64,000 nucleotides of DNA from Polyangiaceae bacterium (GTDB taxonomy: Bacteria > Myxococcota_A > Polyangia > Polyangiales > Polyangiaceae): the NCBI GenBank assembly GCA_016715885.1, contig JADJXL010000025.1:1116001-1180000 (forward strand), read 5' to 3'. Made by a program: the position numbers and the translations under genes. The notes beneath the pieces were generated by a model. It worked only from the letters and a program-made list of their open reading frames with translations, was not told the origin of the DNA and ran no database searches. Below are positions 35,574 to 44,824 of this stretch, in pieces (within the stretch, counting starts at the first letter, position 1; each line of letters opens with the position of its first letter).

Positions 35574-35975
35574 ATGCATATTCGCAAGCTGTTTGGCGGC
35601 ACCATTTTTGCCTACATACTTGTGGCGAGTCTTGTGCCTGTTCAGGCAAGCAATCCGGTTCCCGATAGCGCGTGTCACATTGAATGTGAAAAGGTCTATG
35701 AACAGGAAGCGGGCGTTTGCGGTAGAATCGCGGCAGAAAAAGAGTCGCAGAAATGCGCAAATGACGCGAATGCACATTATCGAAAATGTAGCGACGAATG
35801 CGACCAATTGCTGACAAAATGTACGGACAGGTGCTACGAAGACTACAATGACAAGGTGAAGTTGTGTAACAAGATTCCAGACAAAGTGAAGCAAGCAAAG
35901 TGCCAACATGTGGCTGCTGAGCAACTTGGCGATTGCATTCGAAAATGCAGGCGCAAGAAGCGAAGTGGTGACTGA
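35574..35975 (+). CDS. Small secreted Cys-rich protein
   Basis: The product has 133 residues with a clear signal peptide (LFGGTIFAYILVASLVPVQAS, cleavage near NPVP). The mature part is helical and charged, with ten regularly spaced cysteines, such as CHIECEKVYEQEAGVC, CSDECDQLLTKCTDRC and CIRKCRRKKRSGD, suggesting a disulfide-knitted helical protein with a basic tail. GC content is visibly lower than in the neighbours. It ends 1 base before the next start, so the two genes form an operon. A periplasmic or exported role, even a toxin, is possible; no family is recognised. Confidence 0.75.
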   Translation: MHIRKLFGGTIFAYILVASLVPVQASNPVPDSACHIECEKVYEQEAGVCGRIAAEKESQKCANDANAHYRKCSDECDQLLTKCTDRCYEDYNDKVKLCNKIPDKVKQAKCQHVAAEQLGDCIRKCRRKKRSGD

Positions 35976-35976
35976 C

Positions 35977-36324
35977 ATGCAAACGCTGGAAGTGGAATTT
36001 TTGCCGGACAGTGGCGCCCCACCGCGAACCATTACCCTGAAATTGGGTGCTCCCTACCATAGCGAGATGGGCTGGGGCGTTTTCGTGGAGATTCTTGGAT
36101 TCGATGAGCCTTACGCCCACCCGATATACGGTGTCGACTGGGCCCAAGCGATTGAACTGGCTGCTAAAATACTTCCCATCATGTTGGAGGAGCGCGTAGC
36201 TGACGCGGGCGGGGGAACATTGGAACCCTCCTTTTTTACGCGGCCTCCACACACACCTGACCTTTCCGATCTTCCACCGGAGATTGTGCAGGCATTGTCC
36301 AACTCATCCGACACGGATGAGTAA
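35977..36324 (+). CDS. Small cytoplasmic protein, possible DUF6968 relative
   Basis: The product has 115 residues, starting MQTLEVEFLPDSGAPPRTIT directly after the Cys-rich gene. There is no signal peptide. The pattern VEILGFDEPYAHPIYGVDWAQAIELA resembles, from memory, the small DUF6968-type proteins (LGFD.P....YGVD..QAL). A longer start at 35908 would overlap the upstream gene and is less likely. Pairing of a secreted Cys-rich protein with a small acidic cytoplasmic protein is the layout of toxin-immunity or chaperone pairs, but that is inference. Confidence 0.7.
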   Translation: MQTLEVEFLPDSGAPPRTITLKLGAPYHSEMGWGVFVEILGFDEPYAHPIYGVDWAQAIELAAKILPIMLEERVADAGGGTLEPSFFTRPPHTPDLSDLPPEIVQALSNSSDTDE

Positions 36325-36396
36325 GTCGCGGTTCTTGCGCGGAAAATCAACGAATGCGCACGATCGGGACAGTTCATCACTCGCCGCGGCACCCAG

Positions 36397-36666
36397 CTAC
36401 TTGCCTATCTTGCGCTTCAGCGCCGCAAGCTCGTCGTCAATCTCGGCAGCTTGTTTCTTACGCGCTTTCTCGGCCTCTTTTGCCGCTCGAGCGCGCTCTT
36501 TTTCTTCCGCGAGCGCACGTTTGCGCGCCTCCGCCTCGGCCTTCTGCTTTTCCTCCGGAGTGGGCTCGCGCGTAACCTTCTCGACTTCCTCCACCGCTTC
36601 GTCGAACAGTGCTTTGCCCGCACTGAAGCCGAAACCATGCACGACGGCATCGATGAGGCGCTTCAT
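36397..36666 (-). CDS. Short coiled-coil protein
   Basis: The product has 89 residues, starting MKRLIDAVVHGFGFSAGKALFDEAVEEVEK, then a strongly Lys/Glu/Ala-rich coiled coil (EEKERARAAKEAEKARKK) ending ALKRKIGK. It is cytoplasmic and of unknown function. The start at 36666 is chosen because the upstream in-frame extension looks like random sequence. It is divergent from the IgGFc-binding-like gene and converges on the small protein gene at 35977. Confidence 0.6.
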   Translation of the reverse strand: MKRLIDAVVHGFGFSAGKALFDEAVEEVEKVTREPTPEEKQKAEAEARKRALAEEKERARAAKEAEKARKKQAAEIDDELAALKRKIGK

Positions 36667-36828
36667 CACGGCAAATCCTCCGGCGTTTCGCAGATTCGCC
36701 CAATCGACCGCCAAAAACAAGCAAAACACGCGCGCGCGCAATTCGCCCCTTCGCAATCACGCAAACCATGGCATTCTCGGCGAAGGTCACGCTTCCGGCA
36801 CGACGCCGACGTCACCTCCACCAAACCC

Positions 36829-38655
36829 ATGCGCACCCTGCTCCCTTTCCTGCTTTCCCTTCCAATGATGTCCCTTTCCTGCTCGGCATCGTCCGATCGC
36901 ACTGCCGCGACCGGCTCGTCGGGCGGCAATCCCGGCGAATGCGGCCAATGCGTCGACAAGGTCTTCACGCCTTGCAAAGCCGATGGCACGCCAGGGCCAG
37001 CCGAGGTCTGTCCGAATGCATGCGTGCCCGACAAAGGCTGCGCCATGTGCGTTCCCGATTCGCTGCAATGCGTCGGAAATGAAGTTCGCAAGTGTTCCGC
37101 CGACGGATCGGAGTACGGCGAAACCGTGGAAGTCTGCGACGTGCTCGGCGGCGGAGCCTGTTCGAATGGCAAGTGCACGACGGCCTGCAATCTCGCAGCC
37201 GATCAACCCTCCAACGTCGGATGCGAATTCTGGGCCGTCGATCTCGACCAATTCGACCTTTTCAACAACCCCGCGGCCGCCCCATGGGGCGTCGCCATCT
37301 CGAATGCCGGGCAATCGAAAGCGCACGTCGTCATCGAATTGAACTCGGCTCCCTATGGCCAAGCTCCCGTCCCGATGCCCGTTTGGGAAAACGACGTCAA
37401 CCCGGGCGAGCTTTTCACGCCCACACTGCCGACACGAGAAGTCGATTGCAGTGCTCAACCCGGCGATGCCATGGCGCCCGGTACGTGCTTGTCCTCGAAT
37501 GCCTATCGCATCACGTCGTCCGCGCCGATCGTCGTTTACCAATTCAACGTCTTCGAAAACGCATACTCGAACGATGCTTCGCTGCTCATTCCCACGACGG
37601 GCCTTGGTCAAATCTACCGCGTCATCAATTGGGGCGCGGGACACCCCGTACCATTGCCAGGTTTTCCAGTCGATCGATCGTACATCACCGTCGTCGGCAC
37701 GAAGCCCAATACGAAGGTCACGGTCAAACCAACGTGGAAAATTCGTGGAAATCCCCCGATTGCCCCGACCCCTGCGGGCACCGAAATCGTCGCCACGCTC
37801 GGGCCCTTCGACGTCCTGAACCTCGAAACGGACGATGCCACGCTCGCGGAGCTCATGAGCAACAAATCCGCAACGGATCTCACAGCATCGGTCGTGACGT
37901 CGGACAAACCCGTTGCCGTATTTTCCGGCGTGGAGCTCACTGCAGCCCCAGGTGGAGCCGTCGATATCCCAACGTACCCCGGCTGGACGTCCGAAGATAC
38001 CTGCTGCCTCGATCACCTCGAAGACCAAATGCTCCCGGTCGAGTCCATTGGATCGAAGTACGTGATCACGCGCAGCCCCGTGCGATCGACGTCGAATTTT
38101 CGCGAACCCGACGTGATTCGATTCATGGGTGTTGCCGAGCAGGCCACGATAACGACGACATTGCCTCCTCCGTACGATTCGTTCACGCTCGCGCCGGGTG
38201 AATTCCGCACGACGTATGCGCAGAACAACTTCGTCGTCAATTCCGACAAACCCGTGATGGTCGGGCAGCTCTTGATCAGTCAGGAATACGTCGACGGCCC
38301 GTATCTGGGCGACCCGGCGCTCACGGTTTTTCCGCCCATCGACCAATTCCGTACGGAATACGTGATCCCGACGCCTCCGAAGTGGACGCAGCATTGGGTG
38401 GTGATTACGGCAGAAACGGGCGCTGAGGTCATGCTCGACGACGCCAATACGTTCATTTGTTTGGTCGAGCCTGCGGGCATGATCGAGGGCAAGACGTACG
38501 AATCACGCAAGTGTTCGCTTCAGGCGGGCGCGCATCGACTGACCGGGGAAAAACCATTTGGAATCGTGGTATACGGCTACGGCACCGCCGGGTCGTACGC
38601 GTTCGTCGGAGGAGCGGACGTGAAGCGAGTGTACGAGCCGCCTCCGCTCAAGTAA
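36829..38655 (+). CDS. IgGFc-binding-domain-like lipoprotein
   Basis: The product has 608 residues. MRTLLPFLLSLPMMSLSCSAS is a lipoprotein signal. A Cys-rich stalk (CGQCVDKVFTPC to CMCVPDSLQC) leads to a long region from about 125 with motifs of the bacterial IgGFc_binding domain: GCEFWAVDLDQFD near the start, SNDASLLIPTTGLG, DKPVAVFSGVE, CCLDHLEDQMLPVE and GEKPFGIVVYGYGTAGSYAFVGG near the end. Such proteins are surface-anchored; the animal name comes from Fc-gamma-binding protein and ligand binding is unproven in bacteria. A large hairpin follows the stop. Confidence 0.87.
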   Translation: MRTLLPFLLSLPMMSLSCSASSDRTAATGSSGGNPGECGQCVDKVFTPCKADGTPGPAEVCPNACVPDKGCAMCVPDSLQCVGNEVRKCSADGSEYGETVEVCDVLGGGACSNGKCTTACNLAADQPSNVGCEFWAVDLDQFDLFNNPAAAPWGVAISNAGQSKAHVVIELNSAPYGQAPVPMPVWENDVNPGELFTPTLPTREVDCSAQPGDAMAPGTCLSSNAYRITSSAPIVVYQFNVFENAYSNDASLLIPTTGLGQIYRVINWGAGHPVPLPGFPVDRSYITVVGTKPNTKVTVKPTWKIRGNPPIAPTPAGTEIVATLGPFDVLNLETDDATLAELMSNKSATDLTASVVTSDKPVAVFSGVELTAAPGGAVDIPTYPGWTSEDTCCLDHLEDQMLPVESIGSKYVITRSPVRSTSNFREPDVIRFMGVAEQATITTTLPPPYDSFTLAPGEFRTTYAQNNFVVNSDKPVMVGQLLISQEYVDGPYLGDPALTVFPPIDQFRTEYVIPTPPKWTQHWVVITAETGAEVMLDDANTFICLVEPAGMIEGKTYESRKCSLQAGAHRLTGEKPFGIVVYGYGTAGSYAFVGGADVKRVYEPPPLK

Positions 38656-38678
38656 GTGGGTCGAGTGCGACTACCCAG

Positions 38679-38723
38679 GGCCGGTTGGCAACGGGAAATC
38701 GCAAGTTTCTCGTTGCCCCGGCC
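38679..38723. terminator. Large hairpin after the IgGFc-binding-like gene
   Basis: The left arm GGCCGG-TT-GGCAACG-G-GAAA pairs with TTTC-T-CGTTGCC-CCGGCC around a 7-base loop, a 17-pair stem with two small interruptions. It is placed 24 bases after the stop and just before the antitoxin operator. No T run follows, so it may be a Rho-independent-like terminator or an inverted repeat separating the two units. Confidence 0.6.
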
Positions 38724-38726
38724 GGG

Positions 38727-38750
38727 CGTTGGTCGTAATTTGGACCAACG
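38727..38750. promoter_or_regulatory. Probable antitoxin operator (inverted repeat)
   Basis: CGTTGGTC, 8 bases, GACCAACG: a perfect inverted repeat with 8-base arms, 22 bases upstream of the antitoxin start. Phd/YefM antitoxins normally bind such repeats over their own promoter, so autoregulation is inferred. Confidence 0.7.
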
Positions 38751-38772
38751 TTCGGGAGGTCGAGCAGAACTC

Positions 38773-39063
38773 ATGCGTAAACTCAACGTTGCCGAAGACA
38801 TCGTCCCCATCGCCGACTTCAAGACGCACGCGTCGGAGTACGTTCGCAACATGCATCGCACGCGCAGGCCGATGGTGATCACACAGAACGGAAGGCCCGC
38901 CGCCGTCATGCTCACGCCCGAAGATTTCGAAGCGCTCGGATACCGCGAATTCGTGAAAGCGAAGATCAAAGCAGGAATCGAAAGCGCAGAAAAAGGGCCG
39001 AACCGCTCACCTGATGAGGTTGCTAGTCGGATAAAGGAAAAAATCCGGAAATCGCAGCCGTGA
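38773..39063 (+). CDS. Phd/YefM family antitoxin
   Basis: The product has 96 residues. The N-terminal DNA-binding fold MRKLNVAEDIVPIADFKTHA followed by RPMVITQNGRPAAVMLTPEDFEAL is the classic Phd/YefM pattern; the C-terminal third is a charged toxin-binding tail. A GGGAGG ribosome site lies 13 bases ahead of the ATG. It overlaps the toxin start by 4 bases (GTGA), ensuring coupled translation. Expected to neutralise the toxin and, bound to the upstream repeat, repress the operon. Confidence 0.92.
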   Translation: MRKLNVAEDIVPIADFKTHASEYVRNMHRTRRPMVITQNGRPAAVMLTPEDFEALGYREFVKAKIKAGIESAEKGPNRSPDEVASRIKEKIRKSQP

Positions 39064-39347
39064 AGGTCGAATTCTCCCCCACAGCAGAAGCCGATCTCGA
39101 CGAGATAGCTGCTTACATAGCGCGCGACAACGTCCGCGCAGCAGAACGTTGGGTAGACAAACTCGTTCAAGCCGCGCGAGACGTCGCACATGCACCGCTT
39201 GCGGGCCGTATGGTGCCCGAGCTCCAAGATCCGAAGATACGCGAGGTGCTCGTACGCAACTACCGCATCGTTTATCGCGTCGAACGAAAGCGAATTGTCA
39301 TTTTGACGATTTTCGAGGGGCACCGGAAGCTGCGTCCCTTACCGTGA
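39060..39347 (+). CDS. ParE/RelE superfamily toxin
   Basis: The product has 95 residues from a GTG start overlapping the antitoxin stop. KVEFSPTAEADLDEIAAYIA at the N-terminus and LVRNYRIVYRVERKRIVIL near the end are typical of ParE-type toxins; ParE members poison DNA gyrase, whereas RelE members cut mRNA, and the sequence leans to ParE (AAERWVDKL, PLAGRMVPEL). The toxin-antitoxin pair is followed by a 425-base gap converging on a histidine kinase gene. Confidence 0.9.
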   Translation: MKVEFSPTAEADLDEIAAYIARDNVRAAERWVDKLVQAARDVAHAPLAGRMVPELQDPKIREVLVRNYRIVYRVERKRIVILTIFEGHRKLRPLP

Positions 39348-39772
39348 TTCGCTGCAGTATGACGCGCCGATACAAGTGAATTGGCACAGACCTCGTCGCC
39401 ACCGTGCGGCGTAACGTGACGACGAGACTTCCCGTATGCGAGTGCGCGGGACGTCCCCATCGCTTTGCCGCAGCTCAGGAGTGGAATCGCCACCACCAAA
39501 TCGCTTCGCGAAGCCTCCGGGCAGCGATCTCGACCACAAAGTTGCTAAAAATGAGCCTCGGGACGAAATCCCGACGACAATGACGTTGTGAATGCGCTCT
39601 TCAGAATGGATCTCGACGACGCGTCATCGCTCGAGACGAGCTTTTCGACGGCGTGCATGACGACGAAAACCTCGTCGAGCACGTGTGAACAGCATGTGGA
39701 CAAGGAGAATTTGGTTCGCCGCGGCGGCGTGGACCTTGCTGGCAAGCAAGATATGGTCGCGCAGACGTTCGA
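39348..39772. other. Gap without supported gene between toxin and kinase genes
   Basis: The two flanking genes converge. I see only small palindromes (GCTTCGCGAAGC near 39512; a CGGGA/TCCCG stem near 39556), which might contribute to termination. Short frames on both strands lack ribosome sites and family features. Confidence 0.5.
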
Positions 39773-42169
39773 TCAATGGCGCGAAGCCGCGCCGCTGGTC
39801 ACGCGGGCTGTCGGGATCGTAAAGAAAAACGTGCTCCCTTGGCCCTTGGTGCTTTCGACCCAAACGCGGCCGCCGTGAGCTTCGACGATACCCTTGACGA
39901 TGGGGAGCCCCAAGCCGGCACCGGAGCGTGGCACATCCTGAGCTCGCCAGAACCGGTCGAATACATGCGGCAAGTCCTGTGACTCGAGCCCGTGACCCGT
40001 ATCGGCAACCGAGAAGAGGATTTCGCCATTTTTGGGCGTTGCACCAACGACCACGTGGCCACCGGCCGCCGTGAATTTGAGTGCATTGCCAATGAGGTTG
40101 TCGAATACTTGCAGGAGCCGATTGCGATCGACGTAAAGAGCGGGAAGCGCAGTTGCTACGTCGAATGTGAGCTCGATTGAGCCCGATGCGGCGGCCACTC
40201 GATGTGCCTCCACGGCGTCCGCAATGAGCTCCATCGCGGAAACGTCCGTCGGCTCGATGGAGAGGCCTTGGGCTTCCATGCGCATGACGTCGAGCAGATC
40301 CTGAATGAGGTGATTCATGCGCGTCCCCGCGCGCTCGATTGCCACGCCGTGCTTTTGTGCGTGTTCGGCATCGTTGCGTCTCAATGCAGCCGCGTGCAGA
40401 AGAATGGTGGCGAGCGGATTGCGCAGGTCGTGCGCGACGACGCCGAGGACATCGTCTCGCGCCTTGATGGCTCGCGCCGCGTCGCGATGGAGGCGCGCAT
40501 TTTCGATGGAAAGCGCCACCCGATACGCGAGCTGTTCTGCAAGCTCGAGATCGGACGGGTCACAAGCGCGCGTGGACCAGAAGAGGGCAATTGCACCATA
40601 AAACTTATCGTGAGCCCAAAGGGGAGCCATGACGGCAGATCGAATATCGAGTGCACGCAATGCCGCCAAGTGCTCTTCGCTTTGCGTGAGCGAAGCGATT
40701 TTATCGAGCGACACTTCCTCCCAAAGAACGGGGCGTTTCGTCTCGAAGACCTCCGAGGTCAAAAACGGCCGCGTGCGATCGAGAGAGATGTGCTCGAGGG
40801 TATTGCAGATGGCAGACTTGGACGGGTCCCGACTGGCAACTTCGACCCGTCGGATATCACCACCATCTTCGACCGTTTCCACGATGCAATGGTCGGCAAT
40901 ATCGCGGACGGAGAGCCGGGCGATGTTCGCTAGCATATCGCGTCCATCGAGCGCTGCGGCAAGCGTCGAACCGACGTCCAGGAGAAATCGTTGCGCGAGC
41001 TCGATGCGTTTCTGAGCGGTTATGTCACGAACCGATACGGTGAGGATACGTTTTCCACCGACCTCGAGCCGCGAAATGCTGGCGTCGGCAGGGAATTCCT
41101 CGCCGTTTTTGCGCAGATGGGAAATCTGCACGTTTCGTTCGCCCATCCGCCGTGCCGTGAGCCCGGTGTTCATGTACGCGTCGACTTGTGCGTGGTGGAT
41201 TTCTCGGAAACGCTCGGGGATGAGGATTGCAAGGGGAGCCCCGATGATCTCTTGCATTGAATATCCGAACAATCGCTCGGCCCCCTCGTTGAACAGCGTA
41301 ATGCGCTGGTCCTCGTCGATCGCGATGATTCCATCGGCGGATGTAGCGATGATTCCGCTGCATTTCGCTTCCGACAACCGAAGCTCCTCTTCGAGCCGCT
41401 TGCGCTCGGTGATATCCTGCGCGATGCCAATACCGCCGAGCACGGCGCCGTGCTCGTCGAATTCGAGCTCGGCCTTCCCACGTATCCATTTGATGCTGCC
41501 ACCCAGGACAATGCGGAATTCCGTGTCGTAAGGCTCGCCCTCGAGCGCAGCTTTCCAAGCCTGATCGACGCTTGTACGGTCGTCCGGGTGAACGAATGCG
41601 AGAAATGACTCGTACGTCATGCGTGGCCCAGGCTCGGTGCCGAAGATTTGATGGGTTTCGCGGGACCAAACGAGCTCGTTTTGCTGGACGTCCAGCCGCC
41701 AGCTACCGACTTTTGCAACGGATTGCGCTCGTTCGAGGTCTTCCGTTGCGTGTTTCGCAAGGAGCAGGTTGTCGATTCGGGCCTGATTGGCTCGTCGAAA
41801 ACGCTCGTGGAATGCAATGAAGGCAATGCTCGTACCTATGAAAATGATGACGGCAAATACGGCTCCTGGATGGTCCTTGAAGAAGACGTTTTCGGGAGGA
41901 ATGAAGAAGAACCACGCAATCACGGCAGACAGCAATGTCGCAATGACGCCGCTTCGCGCCCCGCCGAGCCACGAGCTGATGAAGACCGTCGGATAGAAGA
42001 GAAACCATGCAAAGGGCGAAATGATCGCCGACCAAAGGAGCGATTGAACGACGAAGGCGACGAGCGGCGGAAGGAGCCCAGCCAAGATCGCTCGAAGTAA
42101 ACCCCCGCCCCACGTCACCGATTGGTCGAGTGAATTGCTTGCCGTCCTGGAAGCCGTCGATCTCATCAA
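39773..42169 (-). CDS. Hybrid-sensor-type histidine kinase with DUF4118-like, two PAS, and GAF domains
   Basis: The product has 798 residues. The N-terminal four-helix region (about 25-110; LLPPLVAFVVQSLLW, VFISSWLGGARSGVIATLL) resembles the DUF4118 domain of KdpD. PAS domains lie at about 145-255 and 265-390 (each ending DITERKRLEEE or DITAQKRIE). A GAF-like domain spans about 400-560. HisKA contains VVAHDLRNPLATILLHAAA with the phosphorylated His near 580, and the ATPase shows DNLIGNALKFT, VADTGHGLE and GAGLGLPIVKGI. No receiver domain or response regulator is adjacent, so it is probably an orphan kinase. The signal is unknown. Confidence 0.93.
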   Translation of the reverse strand: MMRSTASRTASNSLDQSVTWGGGLLRAILAGLLPPLVAFVVQSLLWSAIISPFAWFLFYPTVFISSWLGGARSGVIATLLSAVIAWFFFIPPENVFFKDHPGAVFAVIIFIGTSIAFIAFHERFRRANQARIDNLLLAKHATEDLERAQSVAKVGSWRLDVQQNELVWSRETHQIFGTEPGPRMTYESFLAFVHPDDRTSVDQAWKAALEGEPYDTEFRIVLGGSIKWIRGKAELEFDEHGAVLGGIGIAQDITERKRLEEELRLSEAKCSGIIATSADGIIAIDEDQRITLFNEGAERLFGYSMQEIIGAPLAILIPERFREIHHAQVDAYMNTGLTARRMGERNVQISHLRKNGEEFPADASISRLEVGGKRILTVSVRDITAQKRIELAQRFLLDVGSTLAAALDGRDMLANIARLSVRDIADHCIVETVEDGGDIRRVEVASRDPSKSAICNTLEHISLDRTRPFLTSEVFETKRPVLWEEVSLDKIASLTQSEEHLAALRALDIRSAVMAPLWAHDKFYGAIALFWSTRACDPSDLELAEQLAYRVALSIENARLHRDAARAIKARDDVLGVVAHDLRNPLATILLHAAALRRNDAEHAQKHGVAIERAGTRMNHLIQDLLDVMRMEAQGLSIEPTDVSAMELIADAVEAHRVAAASGSIELTFDVATALPALYVDRNRLLQVFDNLIGNALKFTAAGGHVVVGATPKNGEILFSVADTGHGLESQDLPHVFDRFWRAQDVPRSGAGLGLPIVKGIVEAHGGRVWVESTKGQGSTFFFTIPTARVTSGAASRH

Positions 42170-42283
42170 TCCTCGGACGGTTCACCGCATCAAGGCTCCA
42201 TTTACATCGGTATGGAAAATTGCACAAGCGGGCGACAGGCTCATCGGTGCAGGAATTGCGATGTCGAGGGAGGGATGTCGCGG

Positions 42284-44824
42284 TCAGAGTCGCGGGTCAA
42301 CGGGCTCGCTTTCGAGTGCGAGCACTCCGAATACGCATTCGTGAACTCGCCTGAGCGGTTCTTTTCGGACGAACCGTTCGAGGCCTTCGATGCCGAGCGC
42401 GAATTCGCGCAGCGCAAGAGATCGCTTTATGGACAAACCACGCGACCGGAGTCGCTCGATGTGCTCGGGGAGGGTGTACTCCATGCCGTAGATGATGCGG
42501 AGATATTCGGGCCCGCGGCACTTGACCGCTGGCTGAACGATTCCACGCCGGCCGCGCGATACGAAATCGAGCGGCTTGACGACCATGCCTTCCCCGCCCC
42601 GTCCGGTGAGACTTTCCCAAAAGCGCACGCCTTCTGCCTCGGAGCTCGAATCCGTCACGTCGACGATGAGGTGCGGAGTTGCCATGAGAAGTGGGTCGCC
42701 CGTGCGGCTCAATCGAGCAAGCGTTTCCATGTGCCAAGCATTGGTTTGATTGGTGTGGACCTTGCCTTCGCTTGCCAGGAGGTGAAATGGCGCGACGCGG
42801 AAATCATCGACCGATTTGACGGGCCAGCAATATCTTCGATATGCGTCGACGTATTTGTTCGCAAGCTCGGCGCGGGCACGTGTGCGTTCGAGCAAGTCGC
42901 CTACATCGGCCCCGCGGGCTTGTGCGCGTTCGAGCATTGCGACGGAATCGCGCAGGGCGACGCGTGACGACGTTCCAACGGCCGCATATTGCAGCCGCAA
43001 AAGTTCCTGCGCTTTGGCAGACCACGGCATGAGCTCGCAATCGAGGCACATCCAATCGGTATCCAATTCGTCCCAAAGGCCTGAAGCATCGACGGCCTTG
43101 CGAATTCGTCCGAGCAACTCGGCCTCGATGGCGTCGTCATCGAAGAATTTGCGCCCGGTGCGGGTGTGACAAATGCCGATTTCGTTTTCGAGCACCCCGA
43201 AGCGCCGACGTGCCACATCTGCATTACGACATACGATGATGACCGTGCGCGAGCCCATGTGCTTTTCTTCGCAGACGACCTTCGGAATGCCTTCGTGGCG
43301 GTAATACGAAAATGCTTGCGCAGGATGTTCCAGCAATGCTCCATCGGGTGCCGTGTCGGATGGCGACATCGTTGGAGGCAAATAGATGAGCCACTTCGGG
43401 TTCGCGGCGAATCGGCTCATGACCTCGAGCGCCGCGATCGCATTTTCTTCGCGAATGGTCACCGTGTGGTGCATTCGCGTCGTGACGATGCGCTTGCCGA
43501 GCACGTCGTCCATGTCGAGCACGTCGTCGTATTCTTGCTGTGCAGTCAATGGCGGCGCGGCAGCGTCGTTTTCGCGGAAAGGTTTTGCCGGCTCGCACCA
43601 TACGCGCTGCGCGGGAACCGAAACCAATTCTTTTTCTGGATAACGCAGCGCCGTGAGATGTCCGCCGAAGACGCATCCCGTATCGACGTTGATCGTCCCA
43701 TTGAGCCATTCTGGTTCGGGGACCGGGGTGTGCCCATAGACGACCATGGCACGCCCGCGATATTCAGCCGCCCAATTGTAACGCACGGGCAAACCGAAGT
43801 CGTCGGTTTCTCCGGTGGTTTCGCCATACAGCGCGAAGTCTCGAACTTTGCCCGAACCTCGACCCTGCATCGACGCCTTCATGCCGGCATGAGCGACCAC
43901 CAATTTGCCGTCGTCGAGCACATAGTGTGAGACGAGACCATCGATGAAATCGGCGACTTGTTTCACGAATTCCGGGGGCTCGCGTTCGAGTTGCGCCAAA
44001 GATTCGGCGAGGCCGTGGTTGATTCGCACGTCCTTTCCACGCAGCTTGCGCAAGAGCTTCATTTCGTGATTGCCGGGCACGCATAAAGCGGTCCCCGCTG
44101 CGACCAATTTCATGGCCATGCGAAGAACACCGGGGATGTCGGGACCTCGATCGACGAGATCTCCTAAAAATACGACCTTCCGCCCTTGTGGATGACGAGC
44201 CGTCTCGAGGTCGTACCCCAATTTCTGCAGCAGCGACTCGAGCTCCGACCGGCAGCCGTGAATGTCGCCAATGATATCGAAAGGCCCGTGGTCGTTTCGT
44301 CGATTGTTCCAGAGCGGCTGCCTCTCGATGGTGACGGCCTCCACCTGCTCGATGGACGAAAGGACGTATACGTGTCGAAAGCCTTCGCGTTGCAAATCCC
44401 GCAGCGAACGGCGCAATTGTTGGGATTGCTGGCGCACCACATGCGAACCGAACGAGCGATCGGGGCGTGCTTCATTTCGTGCGTGACAAACCTTCGCCGG
44501 CAAATCGACGACGATGGCCACGGGGAGACAGTGGTATTCGCGGGCCAGAGCAACGAGCGGTTTTCGGGCCTCGGGTTGCACGTTCGTCGCGTCGACGACC
44601 GTGAGTTTGCCTGCCGCGAGACGCTTTCTTGCAATGAAATGGAGCACTTCGAAAGCGTCGTCCGTGGCTGCTTGATTGTTTTCGTCGTCGCTCACGAGGC
44701 CGCGGCATACGTCGGACGACAGCACCTCGGTGCTTTTGAAGTGCTTACGCGCGAACGTCGACTTGCCCGAGCCCGAGGGACCGATCATGACGACGAGGGA
44801 CAATTCGGGGACGATGATTTTCAT
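42284..44824 (-). CDS. pnkp: Polynucleotide kinase-phosphatase-ligase (bacterial RNA repair)
   Basis: The product has 846 residues, close to the 870 of Clostridium thermocellum Pnkp. The N-terminal kinase has GPSGSGKST with Lys21 and Ser22 in the same positions as the known active-site residues. A calcineurin-type phosphatase follows (GDIHGCRSELESLL, GDLVDRGPD, GNHEMK). The C-terminal ligase domain has EEKHMGSR with Lys521, the predicted adenylate acceptor. It heals and seals broken RNA ends, for example in tRNAs cut by ribotoxins. The ATG at 44824 overlaps the stop of hen1 by 4 bases. Cytoplasmic; acts with Hen1. Confidence 0.95.
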   Translation of the reverse strand: MKIIVPELSLVVMIGPSGSGKSTFARKHFKSTEVLSSDVCRGLVSDDENNQAATDDAFEVLHFIARKRLAAGKLTVVDATNVQPEARKPLVALAREYHCLPVAIVVDLPAKVCHARNEARPDRSFGSHVVRQQSQQLRRSLRDLQREGFRHVYVLSSIEQVEAVTIERQPLWNNRRNDHGPFDIIGDIHGCRSELESLLQKLGYDLETARHPQGRKVVFLGDLVDRGPDIPGVLRMAMKLVAAGTALCVPGNHEMKLLRKLRGKDVRINHGLAESLAQLEREPPEFVKQVADFIDGLVSHYVLDDGKLVVAHAGMKASMQGRGSGKVRDFALYGETTGETDDFGLPVRYNWAAEYRGRAMVVYGHTPVPEPEWLNGTINVDTGCVFGGHLTALRYPEKELVSVPAQRVWCEPAKPFRENDAAAPPLTAQQEYDDVLDMDDVLGKRIVTTRMHHTVTIREENAIAALEVMSRFAANPKWLIYLPPTMSPSDTAPDGALLEHPAQAFSYYRHEGIPKVVCEEKHMGSRTVIIVCRNADVARRRFGVLENEIGICHTRTGRKFFDDDAIEAELLGRIRKAVDASGLWDELDTDWMCLDCELMPWSAKAQELLRLQYAAVGTSSRVALRDSVAMLERAQARGADVGDLLERTRARAELANKYVDAYRRYCWPVKSVDDFRVAPFHLLASEGKVHTNQTNAWHMETLARLSRTGDPLLMATPHLIVDVTDSSSEAEGVRFWESLTGRGGEGMVVKPLDFVSRGRRGIVQPAVKCRGPEYLRIIYGMEYTLPEHIERLRSRGLSIKRSLALREFALGIEGLERFVRKEPLRRVHECVFGVLALESEPVDPRL

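Noticed and set aside
39545..39745. 66-residue minus-strand frame in the toxin-kinase gap
   Set aside because: No ribosome site, low-complexity Ser/Arg-rich product and no similarity to a known family.
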